Source: Amorphochlora amoebiformis
Taxonomy: Eukaryota > Cercozoa > Chlorarachniophyceae
NCBI GenBank assembly: GCA_054601695.1
Contig: BAAHQB010000093.1
Span: 620,001-684,000 of the forward strand
Direction: 5' to 3'
DNA length: 64,000 bases
Each line of letters opens with the position of its first letter. The stretch's first letter is position 1. The notes below the pieces were generated by a model. That model saw nothing but the letters and a program-made list of their open reading frames with translations. It was not told the DNA's origin and ran no database searches. Made by a program: the position numbers and the translations under genes. Positions 1 to 40,626 of the stretch are shown here, piece after piece.

Positions 1-23
1 TACATATATGCATACATACATGT

Positions 24-7000
<6,977 letters not shown>

Positions 7001-7824
7001 GTACTGCTAAGTAAGACTCTTGGAAGTCATTCGATAGCGTGTAGACGCGAAATTTAATTTCTAGATTTCTTGCTTTACAACCCATAATTGTCACTGCTCT
7101 GTCTGTACTTAGCACTGATTGCCGAAAAATAGAGATATAATTGTGCTTACTACAGCTCACAAGTGCGCATATGGTGTATGAACATATTGTACGAGCACGA
7201 ATCCCTTATTGTTAACGTTATAAGTACATTTCCTACGTATACAAGCTTTGGCGAATCATTAACAAAGTATACCGGCGCACGTGTATTATATGTGCATGTA
7301 CATGTTACATGTACACTGACTTAGCATCATACGTGTATGTACACACGTACGTACAAGTGCGTATCCGTATACCGATAAACGTACGTACTTACATGTGCGT
7401 ATCCGCATACCGATAAACGTACGTACGTACATGTGCGTATCCGTATACCGATAAACGTACGTACGTACATGTACGTATGCGTATACTAATAGTAGTCTAA
7501 TACGTACGTACATGCACGTATAAACATACATGTACGTATACGGATACACGTACGTACACGTATACATATACTTATGCATACGTACGTACGTACGTACATA
7601 TACGTAGTAATACGTCGTTGTCGATGTGCTTGAATTGGCGTAAGTATAAATATAATTCTATAAAAATGATATGTGCGTTTACTGGTACTACTATATATGA
7701 TGATCATAGTGTATATATACGTATAAGTACGCAGTCATTAGCGCTAGATAGCTATGCTCTCAACTTGACCACAATCGTGGTGTCATACAATGCATCATGG
7801 TACACCCGAGTCGAGCCTATTTAC
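7001..7824. other. Convergent intergenic region BOP1/SDA1
   Basis: This region lies between the two stop codons. About 7330-7530 contains four to five units near 36-50 bp with ACGTACGTACATGTGCGTAT and CCGTATACCGATAAACGTAC. No conserved open frame or RNA gene was recognised. Both transcripts presumably terminate here. Confidence 0.7.
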
Positions 7825-28252
<20,428 letters not shown>

Positions 28253-28395
28253 GTATACAATACAAAAAAAAAATATATATATATATTATATATATATATA
28301 TACATGTACACATGTTCTGTGCATAAGCAGGCTTATAATAATTTAAAAGATGTAGCTTAAGATAAAGGTGAGCAAGTCGTAAGTCGTAATGAGCA
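28253..28395. promoter_or_regulatory. Short divergent spacer between SDA1 and the 28396 gene
   Basis: Only 143 bp separate the proposed start codons of the minus-strand SDA1 and the plus-strand gene. The spacer contains a short A run and (TA)n. A bidirectional promoter is inferred from position only. Confidence 0.4.
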
Positions 28396-28558
28396 ATGAC
28401 TCCCCCAGTCCCCCCCAGAGCCAAAGGCCCTGAACTTCCTCGCTCTCTCCATCTCAAGATGCACAAACGAGATATGCGCCGAAAGGAATCTATGGCCAAA
28501 ATAGCAAATTCGCACAACCGTACAAGGTCTATTTAGATGCGTGCAACCTGGGCAAATG

Positions 28559-28623
<65 letters not shown>

Positions 28624-29056
28624 GTATATGTGTGTATACATGTGTGTGTATACATAGAATATATGTTTAATAAATATCTATATATTATGTAGAGTACTTA
28701 TGTGTGTACATGTGTATATATATTGTGTATGTGTATATACTCATTCATTTAAATACGTGTTAATACCATACAGTTCTACGTACACATATGTGTGTACATA
28801 TGTAAATATGGAATATTTGCATTTATCAGGCCAAGCAGTTATGAGATTGGTGAGATGATGCGTTTACGGGCCGAGAGGAGCACCAGGATCAAAAGCCAAC
28901 ACAAACGGGAACAAAAGCAACAAAAGCAAGAAAAATCAAGCTTAATTCCGACTGGTGACGGTATTTGTGACGGTACTCGTGCTCCCTTTAACACCTACCT
29001 ACCTCACGATTTGCCTTAACAGGACTTACCTACCAAACACTAACCCTATGTCTTCA

Positions 29057-29101
<45 letters not shown>

Positions 29102-29137
29102 TATATATATATATATATATGTATATATTATATGTGA

Positions 29138-29188
<51 letters not shown>

Positions 29189-29231
29189 TATATACATGTG
29201 TGTGTGTGTGTTTATGTTATATAACACATAC

Positions 29232-29270
<39 letters not shown>

Positions 29271-29422
29271 AAAGTGAGTGAGATCTTGATGCCATTAGCA
29301 TGTATGATTTTACTTATTCCATACACATAAATATATTTATACATGGATATAGAGATATATAGATGTATATATATATATATGTGTGTGTGTGTATGGTAGT
29401 ACATATTCATAAATGTAATTGC

Positions 29423-29454
<32 letters not shown>

Positions 29455-30240
29455 GTACGTACAAAGGTGAGTTAGACGTAGCGGTGAGGCCTACAAGCGT
29501 AAGCATTAACAGTTTTAAGGTTTCCCTTTGATACCCATATTACCAAACCCAAAACCCACGAGAGGCGCGTCTTTACATGTACTTTCATGTAGCTTTCGCT
29601 GTCATGCTGGCTGTTCGGCTGTTCGGTTGTTCGGCTGTTCGGTCGTTGTTGGACTGCTTTTTTACGGCTGTTCGGCTGTTCGGTCGTTGTTTGTCGTTGT
29701 TTGACTGTTATTTAGTGGTTGTTCGGGTGACGGTCATTGTACGGTTGTTCTGTGGTTGTTCGGTTGAGTTTTGTTTTCGGTGGATGTAGGGCCTGGAAGC
29801 GGTCGGCAAGGCTACGAAGCGAAAGAGACCCACATCTCACACCGAACGCCACAAAAGGCCTTCCAAGGTCAACACATCAACACAAGCTACACATGGCTAT
29901 ATGCTAAGGCCTTCCGTGGTCAATGTAACAATGTGCAAAGCGTATGAGGTCTGCACAATATACATAAAACTTATGAGGTCTCCACGCGATACATAACAAT
30001 GGCGAAGGTCTTATGAGGTCTTTACACGAAACATAACATAGTGAAATGGTGTTATGAGGTCTTTACACGAACATAACATTGTGAAATGGTGTTCTAAGGT
30101 CAACATACAATACATCATAATGTACAATATAAGGTCAACATACAATACATCATAATGTACAACATTCATGCGTAAGTCTGTGATATGTGTATGCTGATTA
30201 CACATACCTTTGCAACACTTTTCGCTACATATAGATATAT

Positions 30241-30277
<37 letters not shown>

Positions 30278-30346
30278 AAATATATATATATATACCGATG
30301 TATACAAAAAAGCCCAAAAACACTTCAACCTTCAACATCTTCAAGA

Positions 30347-30407
<61 letters not shown>

Positions 30408-30486
30408 TACATATATATGTATTATATATATACACATATGCGTGTGTGTGTTTGTGCGTGTGTGTGTGTGTATGTATACATGTATA

Positions 30487-30528
<42 letters not shown>

Positions 30529-30618
30529 GTATATATTATTTATTTATGTTATAAATATATATATATATACTATATATATATATAGGTATACAACAATATG
30601 CATATATATACAACAATT

Positions 30619-30652
<34 letters not shown>

Positions 30653-30695
30653 GTATATATGTATGTATATACACATATATATATACACATATACA

Positions 30696-30757
<62 letters not shown>

Positions 30758-30792
30758 TATATATATATATAATATATATTTATATATTTATA

Positions 30793-30830
<38 letters not shown>

Positions 30831-30918
30831 TTTGTGAACAAGTATGTATATACATACATACATACATAAATATATGTACACTAATACCCATATATATACA
30901 TATATATATATATATATT

Positions 30919-30956
<38 letters not shown>

Positions 30957-31301
30957 CATATGTATAAACATATAGTTACATATATGATATATATATATGC
31001 ATATATTTAGGAGAATAAGAGGGTTCGTCGTCGTCGTCGGGAGAGTATTTTCAAAAGCCTGAGAAAGTCACTATCTATTTCAAAAACCCAGAAAGATATC
31101 CATTTTTCAAAAACCTTATAGACATACATATGTCAACACAAAATTCTATAATATTGTATGATACTATACATACATACATATTATAGGCATATGTACGCAT
31201 ATGTATGTGTATATGTATTGTATGTATATACAAATGTACTACACATAATATGTACATATACATTATATGTGCATAGATATTAGAATATAATTGTATCTTT
31301 G

Positions 31302-31337
<36 letters not shown>

Positions 31338-31595
31338 ATATATATGTATATATATATATATATATGTAAATATGAAATATACGTATGTATATTGATATGT
31401 TTGTAGTAATACATACATATATATATATACATATACATATATATATATATATATGTGTGTGTGTGTACTACATGTATGAATATTTTTGATGTAATGTATA
31501 TATATATATACATACATTCATATATATATATATATATATATTTAAATATATATATATATAAATATAAATATATGTATATATATGTGTGTGTTTTT

Positions 31596-31635
<40 letters not shown>

Positions 31636-31913
31636 TAAATATATATATATATATATAAATATATATGCATACATATACATGTACGTATATATTATATATG
31701 TGTGTTGCTTGCATTATATATATTATACATATATATATTTATATATATATATGTGTGTGTCGTATGCATATAGGTATGGTGTAAATATGACAGAGGAGAA
31801 GGCCTTGGGGCTTGATTTAGAGGATTTTCATCGAATTGTCAAGGTACTCATATCACATATCAAATCAAACTTAGAATATCAATATTATCATTACACATGC
31901 TTATATATATGTA

Positions 31914-31944
<31 letters not shown>

Positions 31945-32079
31945 ATATATATAAAATATATGTATGTATATGTATATATGTAATAAATATATACATATGT
32001 ATATATCTAATATTATATATGTACATTAATATTTATGTCAATGTTTATTTTTCAGAGATATATGCATAGGTATATGTAC

Positions 32080-32111
<32 letters not shown>

Positions 32112-32201
32112 ATACATGTTTGTGACGTGTATGTATACATCCTTATGAACATATTTCCAGTATACATATGCATGCAATATGTGCATGCAAAAACACACAC
32201 C

Positions 32202-32271
<70 letters not shown>

Positions 32272-32277
32272 TATGTC

Positions 32278-32309
<32 letters not shown>

Positions 32310-32693
32310 CATATATATATATATGTATATATATATATGTATCTCGAATACGCAAACACACACATACACATACATAAATAGATATATACATAAACATATA
32401 TATATATATATAATATATATATATATATAATATTATATATAAATATATATATATGAGTGCATCTGCTAATGTACATCCATATACATATATATGTGTGTAT
32501 GTGTGCGTATTTATGTATATATATGTGTATGTATAACATATATATAAGTGTATATATAATAGAGATATACATGTACACATATATATTTGTAAATTTATAT
32601 ATATACATATATATATATATAAATATATAATGTACATATTTACACATATATATTCATTTATATACATATATATATGTGTATATATGTATAAAA

Positions 32694-32750
<57 letters not shown>

Positions 32751-33186
32751 GATATATCTATATACATATTACGTATGTGTATTGTTCATATTGTTGCATA
32801 GAATCGCACATATGTTGTATCCATAAATATGAAGTATAGCCTTGATATGTATATCACTATTGACAAGGGACATGCAAAATGCACAAAAATTCTGCAGGAG
32901 CACTTTGAGTCGATCGCCCTGCGGAAGGCCAGGTACCGGCAATGGAGAGCCAACAAGACCAACAACCTCCACCATCACTCTCTCTCCGACCCCGACCCCA
33001 ACCCCAACCGAAACCGAAACCGAAACCGAAACCGAAACGGCGACGTTGATGGTGTGGGTGATTTCAAGGGTGACGGTTTGTCGAGAATTGGGTCCTTGTC
33101 GTTGTCGTGCTCGTGTGGTTCGAGCGTGACTGACTCTACTGTCACACCAACAGAGGAGGAAGAGAGGCTCACTCCGGTATGTATCC

Positions 33187-33224
<38 letters not shown>

Positions 33225-33299
33225 GTATATATGTATGTATATATATATATATATAGGTATATGTATGCATACATATTTATATATATATATATATATATG

Positions 33300-33337
<38 letters not shown>

Positions 33338-33467
33338 CCTTTTTGTACCTAATTTGTACAATTCTTGACATTGACAGGGTTTATTGTCGGAGATAGATCT
33401 GAAGCTGTCGTCAAAAAGAAAGAGAGTAAGGACCACTCAAGACTACAACATCAAAGATCAAATTTAG
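28396..33467 (+). CDS. Unrecognised basic, probably nuclear protein (7 or more exons)
   Basis: I do not recognise this family. The start ATG at 28396 has an in-frame TGA just upstream. Exons with supporting splice sites: 28396-28526, 28830 to about 28960 (donor uncertain), about 29777-29857, 31011-31066, 31774-31843, 32898-33176, 33378-33467 (stop TAG). Phases agree for 28526/28830 and for every junction from 29857 onward, but 28830 to 29777 is not resolved and may hide an exon. Visible features: Lys/Arg-rich segments ([51 protein letters not shown]), an acidic helix ([16 protein letters not shown]) running into [17 protein letters not shown], a Pro-Asp/Arg-Asn repeat from tandem CCGAAA hexamers, a Ser/Thr region, and the end [17 protein letters not shown]. 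Basic clusters suggest nuclear or nucleolar location; this is inference. Confidence 0.6.
29440..29775 (+). repeat. TGTTCGG repeats upstream of exon 29777
   Basis: CTGTTCGGTTGTTCGGCTGT and GTTGTTCG units occupy about 29605-29765. The same TTCG theme occurs at 5030-5210, 8585-8702 and, as CGAACA, at 60965-61375. Confidence 0.75.
29880..30175 (+). repeat. Donor-derived repeats after exon 29777-29857
   Basis: The true junction AAGGCCTTCCAAG|GTCAACA is echoed as AAGGCCTTCCGTGGTCAATG near 29909. It continues as TATGAGGTCTTTACACGA and AAGGTCAACATACAATACAT units. Confidence 0.8.
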
Positions 33468-34336
33468 GAAAGGCCTTCTAAGCCTTACGTCTTATACCAC
33501 TTATACTGGAGCCACCCATCACTCACAGTGAAGGCTTGGATCCGTCTGCCAAGTTCTAGAAGTTGCAGCTGTATCACACCGTAGTGCGATAACCCTATTA
33601 GCACTCGTAGGACGTACGTGAGTACTAGAAGTAGGCTCCAGTACTAGAAGTCCCGCAATTGAAGTCACTGGCAACTTCAGATATCTCGATTTGGAGTGAA
33701 TCTAATGACAATTATATACGATATATATATTTATATATATATATATTATAAATATAGATAATATCTACAGATCTAGTCATGACTGTAGGATGCCAACCTT
33801 AGTATCGAGTACCTATGGACATGGAGACTAGAGTAATTTTAGTAGTAATAGCCTCTACCTAGTACCTGAGTACGGTAACAGAACAACCGTATTCATGCAA
33901 CTTGCCTAATTAATGTCATACAGTCTGATTCATCTAGTCATACTAGTCATACCGTGATATATGCCAATGATTGGATTACTACGTACTGGAAGTAATCGAC
34001 GTACTAGATCTAGGTCAATCTCTCTCCTAAGCTAGTAAGTAGTAGCAACCAGAGCGCACGGAGAAACAACCTAGACAACATACTAGTAATTTAATCACCG
34101 GATAAGTCTCTAGAGTCTAGTAATTATAATCAGAGTAAGTCTAGTAATAAGTTCTAGAAGGAACTAGAGGAAGTTGTTACTGAATGATTCAGATGTAGTG
34201 AGCTGATATACATATGTACATACATCAATTAATTGCGTGAGACAATGTTCTTCGAGACAACCTGGACGAAGGCCTAGAACTAGTAGTAGAAGCTAGAGAA
34301 GCTCGGGCCTTGGTTGGACACATTAACTGGACTTGG
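33468..34336. other. Convergent intergenic region, no gene seen
   Basis: AT-rich, largely non-repetitive sequence with many CTAG-containing words (GTACTAGAAGT, CTCTAGAGTCTAG). No conserved open frame or RNA gene was recognised. It is the shared 3' flank of two convergent genes. Confidence 0.6.
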
Positions 34337-35136
34337 CTAATCCTCCAGATCTTTCTCCTCAGCTTTTTCGCCATTGGCCGGTCCACCAGAGGTAGAATTC
34401 GAAGCCTCTCCTATTACGCCTTCTCCCAAAGATCCTGAACACCCTTCAGAAGTACCACTAGTACCGAAAATTGGTCCAGAATAACCCGAACCCGAGGGCC
34501 CGGGCGCAGTCTGTCCGGTGGTAGAAGCAGTTGGGCCAGACCTGTACACCTTTTCATCCACCTTTTCATCCACCTTTTCGTCCCCTGTTCCTCCTCCCTT
34601 TTGCTCTGCAGGAGCCCTACCGTCGCGAAATATGAGGTCTGAAGACACCTAGAGACAAACAAGTGTTAGTATCTCAAGGCACCTAGAGACAACCACTGTT
34701 ACTCCGTGGGCTAACAGAGTGTGATTCATGGGTATGTTTGCTGATGTGCTTTGTGACCTTTTGAGACCGTGATTGATTTGTATTTTTGTTGATGTGATTT
34801 GTGAGGTTTTGAGAGTGTGATTGATGTGTATGTTTGTGGGTGTGATTTGTGAGGTTTTGAGATGATGTGTATGTGGTTGTTGCTGCGGCTTGATTTGTGA
34901 GAATTTAACATGATGTGTATGTGGTTGTTGGTGTGGCATGATTTGTGAGGTTTTGAGATGATGTGTATGGTTGTTGGTGTGACATGATTTGTGACCTCGT
35001 TGGTCCAGGTCCAATCTTCGTTGCGTATCTCCCCATCAAGCTGGCCTGATAATTATATAACATACATACACACATCTATATAATATAATATATATAAACT
35101 ATGTATATATATATATATATGTATGTGTGTAATATA

Positions 35137-35212
<76 letters not shown>

Positions 35213-35235
35213 GATACATATATATATATACATAT

Positions 35236-35273
<38 letters not shown>

Positions 35274-36100
35274 CATATATACACACATATTTGGATACGA
35301 AGGAAATGGTCGACAGTACCATCAAACCACGCAGCATAACCGTAAAACTCCGCGACCCTCGCCCCTCGACTTCGCTTGGCTTCCTCGATATCCCCTCCCC
35401 AGTATACCCCCGGGATTACACGCTTGGCGTCGGGAAGGGACTCCATGTTGTGCAGGTACACACGAGAACGAGGCGACACGGGGCCTAACCAATGGCCATC
35501 AATACTGTGTATTCACGAATGTATGCGGTAAATAGGACCTAATGGTCATTAATAATGTGTATTCACGATTGTATGTATGCAGCTACACACGAGAACGACG
35601 CGACACGGGGCCTAACCAATGGCCATCAATACCGTGAATTCACGAATGTATGCGGTAAATAGGGCCTAACCAATGTGCATGAATAGTATGTATTCAGTAT
35701 TATATGCAGGTACATAGGGCCTAACTAACCAATGGACATCAATACTGTGTATTCACGAACGTATGCAGGTACATAGGGCCTCACCAACGAGCATCAATAT
35801 GTGCATTCACGATTGTATATCCAGACTTCAGTCACACGTAATAGTGGTATGTACTAAGTTTTGTATATGTATAAAGTGTAATGTAATAATATTGACGGTT
35901 GGTGTGATATATGCAGGATTCTTCGAGCATGACGTTAATGTTGTAGATGATATATGTTATGTCCATACCCCCCATTCTCCGCACACTTCCATCGTCCATT
36001 GTGGCGCTTTTATTCAAAACGACGCCTTGACAACCCTGACCGTATATTACATATGCCACACCGTATATATGCATACCTATATTATATATATGTATGTATG

Positions 36101-36162
<62 letters not shown>

Positions 36163-36207
36163 TATTTATATGAATTCTACATATATATATGTATATATAT
36201 TATATAT

Positions 36208-36254
<47 letters not shown>

Positions 36255-36560
36255 GTTCTGCGCAATACAGATATTTTTGATATTGGGCTTGTACATGTAT
36301 TTTTGAAATTGGCTTCGTTTAAGGCACATCGAAATCATTACTTACACCAAAAGCGCATTTGAATGGGTGTTTACACGAAATGCTGGTAATATGTCAACGG
36401 AGTGGTGGTGCATTGTGTTGTTGTAACGCGACCTCCCCCCTTTCGTGTTGGTACAGGAGGACTCTCGAGTTTTCGAATATCGACCCGCCCATTTCCCTGT
36501 TGGCTCGGAGCATAGTGCCTGCTCACATCAACATCAACTCAAACACACATATCTTTCAAT

Positions 36561-36622
<62 letters not shown>

Positions 36623-37000
36623 GTACATTACGTTTTTGTGTAATTTGTAGTTTGCATGTAGATTGGTTATACATAGATGTGTACCCTAGTATTCATCACC
36701 TCAACTGACTCTTACCCTAGAGTAAGCACTTACCTGGAGTAAGCACTTACCTAGGGTAAGCACTTACCTAGACCAAACACTTACCTAGAGTAAGCACTTA
36801 CCTAGAGTAAGCACTTCGCTAGGGTAAGCGATTAGCTAGGATGAGCACTTAGCAAGGGTAAGCACTTAGCTAGGGTAATGTCTCAGCAACAGGAAGGAGT
36901 TACCACACAGTAACGACTCACCAACACTAACGATTCAACAACATTGAACAATGTCTAGATGCAATTGTGGAATTTATAGATTATATATATACATATGTAA

Positions 37001-37038
<38 letters not shown>

Positions 37039-37065
37039 TAATATTATACATATACATATATATAT

Positions 37066-37153
<88 letters not shown>

Positions 37154-37170
37154 TACATATACGCACACAC

Positions 37171-37201
<31 letters not shown>

Positions 37202-37300
37202 TATATTTACATATATGTATATATATATATATATTTACAATATATATATATATATGTTTATATATTATATATATCATATATGTATATAATTAAACCGTAT

Positions 37301-37377
<77 letters not shown>

Positions 37378-37930
37378 TATATATATGCATGTATTTATTA
37401 ATATGAATATATATTAATATGCATATTAATATGTGCATATATACATATACGCATGTTGGTGTTGCAGGGTGTTGTTTTTTAGAAGTAGTGTGGTTTGATG
37501 TTTGTACTATGTGGGCTATGAGCGACAATTATGAGCGACATTTGTGTCGAGATAGACCGCCTCAATTTGTGAGTTTACCCCTCCAACATTAAATCCAACA
37601 ACATCAACACCAACAACATGAACTCCAACAACCTCTCTACCAATCCTTAAGGGCACTGCTTCAAGGGGCTCTTTTGAGTTTGTCCCCGTTAAGCAGGCAG
37701 TCCGGCTGTAAGTGTGTGAATGTCTTTATGAATAAAGACACTTCTGTTAAGAGTTGAGTGGAGTCCAACATAGCTCTCACGTTCGATTCGATGTTGCACA
37801 CAAAAAATAATGATGTTGCACGCAAATGGAATAGTTGTCCACACATGTTGTCATCTTACGTTACGATGGGGTTTCTTATGTTGTCATCTTACGTTACGAT
37901 GGGGTTTCTTTCGACAAGAATGTTTTGCAT
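34337..37930 (-). CDS. AlgH/YqgE (DUF179, UPF0301) family protein, 7 exons
   Basis: DUF179 proteins are widespread in bacteria, and plant homologues are plastid-targeted; the biochemical role is not settled. Exons: 37930-37893, 37705-37641, 36518-36433, 36035-35969, 35484-35320, 35045-34996, 34648-34337; all GT-AG, all in phase, 260 residues, with an in-frame stop just before the start ATG. The family core is clear: [15 protein letters not shown] then GVVLNKS (usual LLLEH..G..G.VLNRP), [14 protein letters not shown], the signature [28 protein letters not shown] and NEDWTW. After SSDLIFRDG comes a tail of about 85 residues rich in Gly, Ser, Pro and Glu, with three VDEK repeats and the end AEEKDLED, longer than in most bacterial members. 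The N-terminal 35 residues could be an organelle-targeting extension, but this is a guess. Confidence 0.9.
34660..34995 (-). repeat. Repeats echoing both boundaries of the last DUF179 intron
   Basis: About six units contain TTTGTGAGGTTTTGAGA and GATGTGTATGTGGTTGTTG, related to the donor region GAG|GTCACAAATCATG at 34996. Near 34676-34692 a second GTTGTCTCTAG|GTGCCTTG copies the true acceptor GTTTGTCTCTAG|GTGTCTTC at 34648. Confidence 0.82.
35485..35830 (-). repeat. Acceptor and exon-start copies upstream of DUF179 exon 35484
   Basis: The acceptor region and exon start (minus strand ATTGGTTAG|GCCCCGTGTCG...CGTTCTCGTGTGTA) is copied well once (about 35583-35615). Shorter copies of GGCCTAACCAATG with CATCAATA and GTATTCACGA follow about four times. 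Confidence 0.88.
36710..36885 (-). repeat. 18-bp array containing consensus 5' splice sites
   Basis: Units of AGTAAGCACTTACCTAGG. Five units contain ACTTACCT, which on the transcribed minus strand is AGGTAAGT, the perfect U1 donor consensus; later units degenerate. The array lies in the DUF179 intron between exons 37705-37641 and 36518-36433. Confidence 0.9.
37843..37912 (-). repeat. 32-bp duplication of the first DUF179 donor
   Basis: TGTTGTCATCTTACGTTACG followed by ATGGGGTTTCTT occurs twice in tandem. On the minus strand both copies read AACCCCATCGTAAC|GTAAGATG, so two identical donors lie 32 bp apart; use of the distal one would add TGA in frame. Confidence 0.92.
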
Positions 37931-38202
37931 GCTTCGTTAGGCTTACCATTATTTACTTTCTTAAAGGAGTTTCAAAATATTTATACAAATATATATATAT
38001 ATATATATGTATATATATTCGTATAAATATTTTTATATATATATTTAATATATAGTGTGTGTATATGTACCAAGTCCAACACCCTGAACGGGCACATCCG
38101 AATGCCGAACTAGGCTAATCCGAGGTATCACCTTTATGTATATAATTCATATGTATATATATATATATATATTATTATTATTATTATATATATATACATT
38201 AT

Positions 38203-38261
<59 letters not shown>

Positions 38262-38281
38262 CGAGTGCTAAAGAAGAGGCT

Positions 38282-38327
<46 letters not shown>

Positions 38328-38609
38328 ATATTGTTACGAGATATGTAGGAACGTTGGAAGCTATAAGTAATTAAGTACGAGAAGTAAGACTGTCGTTTGA
38401 CTACGCTTAGATAGCGGGCGGCTACTAGGCCAAATAAGGATCGGAACCCAAGCGGCCGGAACCGACGGAAGCTATGGTTCCCGGAGGAGAAAGGAAGCAT
38501 CCGAGTAGCGCACATAACATGAGTTATCCAAAATCGTTCGTGAGAATCCAAACGGATATGAGGCAAGCCTTCTTAGTATAGCGAGTGCAGTAGCAGACTT
38601 GATAAACTA
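37931..38609. other. Spacer between two minus-strand genes
   Basis: Contains TA tracts, (CA)n, and unique sequence at 38060-38120 and 38330-38600 with no open frame or domain recognised. It would hold the DUF179 promoter and the terminator of the upstream F-box/TPR gene. Confidence 0.55.
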
Positions 38610-38707
38610 CTACCATATTAACGCTGGGTCGGACCGGATTACCACCTTACCGGACCGCTGCACTAACAATATATATATATATATATATATAAATATATAT
38701 ATAATGT

Positions 38708-38765
<58 letters not shown>

Positions 38766-38830
38766 TGTATACATATATATATATATATATATGTAATATA
38801 TACATGCATATGTGTCACCTATTAACACAA

Positions 38831-38863
<33 letters not shown>

Positions 38864-38898
38864 TATATATATTGTATGTTATATATATATATATATAC

Positions 38899-38960
<62 letters not shown>

Positions 38961-38974
38961 CTAATATTATATAC

Positions 38975-39030
<56 letters not shown>

Positions 39031-39051
39031 GTGTGTCACATATAAACACAA

Positions 39052-39094
<43 letters not shown>

Positions 39095-39256
39095 ATAGTA
39101 ATATATACATACACAATTATACATAAAAATATGTATTATCTATATATATATATATATATAAAAAAATATATATATATATATATATATATATTATACATAC
39201 ATACACAATTATACATAAAAATATATATTATCTATCTATATATATGTATATTATAC

Positions 39257-39310
<54 letters not shown>

Positions 39311-39376
39311 ATATATTATACATATATATATATATATGTATATTATATATATACATATATATATATAAATATATAT

Positions 39377-39436
<60 letters not shown>

Positions 39437-40125
39437 TATATATATATATATATATATATGCATACTAATATATATATATATATTATATATATATATATAT
39501 ATGTAATGGTGATGGTGTACGTGGTCTAGAGCCAATCTAATCCTCTTTTGTATCTTACGGTTCAGCTCCCCGAAACTAAGAAAACAAAACAACACATATT
39601 TACCTAGCAAAACAACTTAACGTAACACACATTTACCTCCCGTAACTAACAAACCAACATAACACACGTCTACGTCCTTGTAACTAACAAGACAACATAA
39701 CATAACACACATCTACAGCCAAGTAACTAAGAAAACAACCCAACACACGTCTACCTCACCGCAAGTAAACATAACAACACAACACATTTAACTAACAAAA
39801 CAACCCTCATTTGCCTTCCGTAACTAACAAAATAACACGCATCTCAGCGTGTTGGGCAGTGTATACTAACCACATATAATACAATACCTTCACGATACAA
39901 AAACCTACATATGCCACACAGAAACATGTCTGCCTATACGTCTGATTCATTATATACCAACAATGCACTATAAACACATGCATCTTTTCACTATACTCAC
40001 ATTGTGCTAATGCTACATTATACACCTGCACACACACACACACACATGTACATACCACACACATTTATATATATATATATATATATATATAAATATATAT
40101 ACTCACACACATATATATACATATC

Positions 40126-40164
<39 letters not shown>

Positions 40165-40556
40165 TGTCAATACGTATATTATTCTCGAATGTATTGACTT
40201 TTTGTTGAAGGCTACACTGTCCAGCATGATGTCTTGAATCTGATCACAAACATTACACATATACCATATACCATATACCATACCGTAGGCTTGTCACATT
40301 ACACATATACCATACCGTAGGCTTATCACATTACATATATACCATACCGTAGGCTTATCATATTACACATATACCATAACGTAGGCTTGTCACGTTACAT
40401 ATATACCATAACGTAGGCTTATCACATTACGCATATACAATACCGTAGGCTCATGACATTACACATATACTATACCGCGAGCTCATTACATTACACATAT
40501 TCCATATATATATACATATGTATATATATATATATATTATATATATATTGAACAAT

Positions 40557-40626
<70 letters not shown>

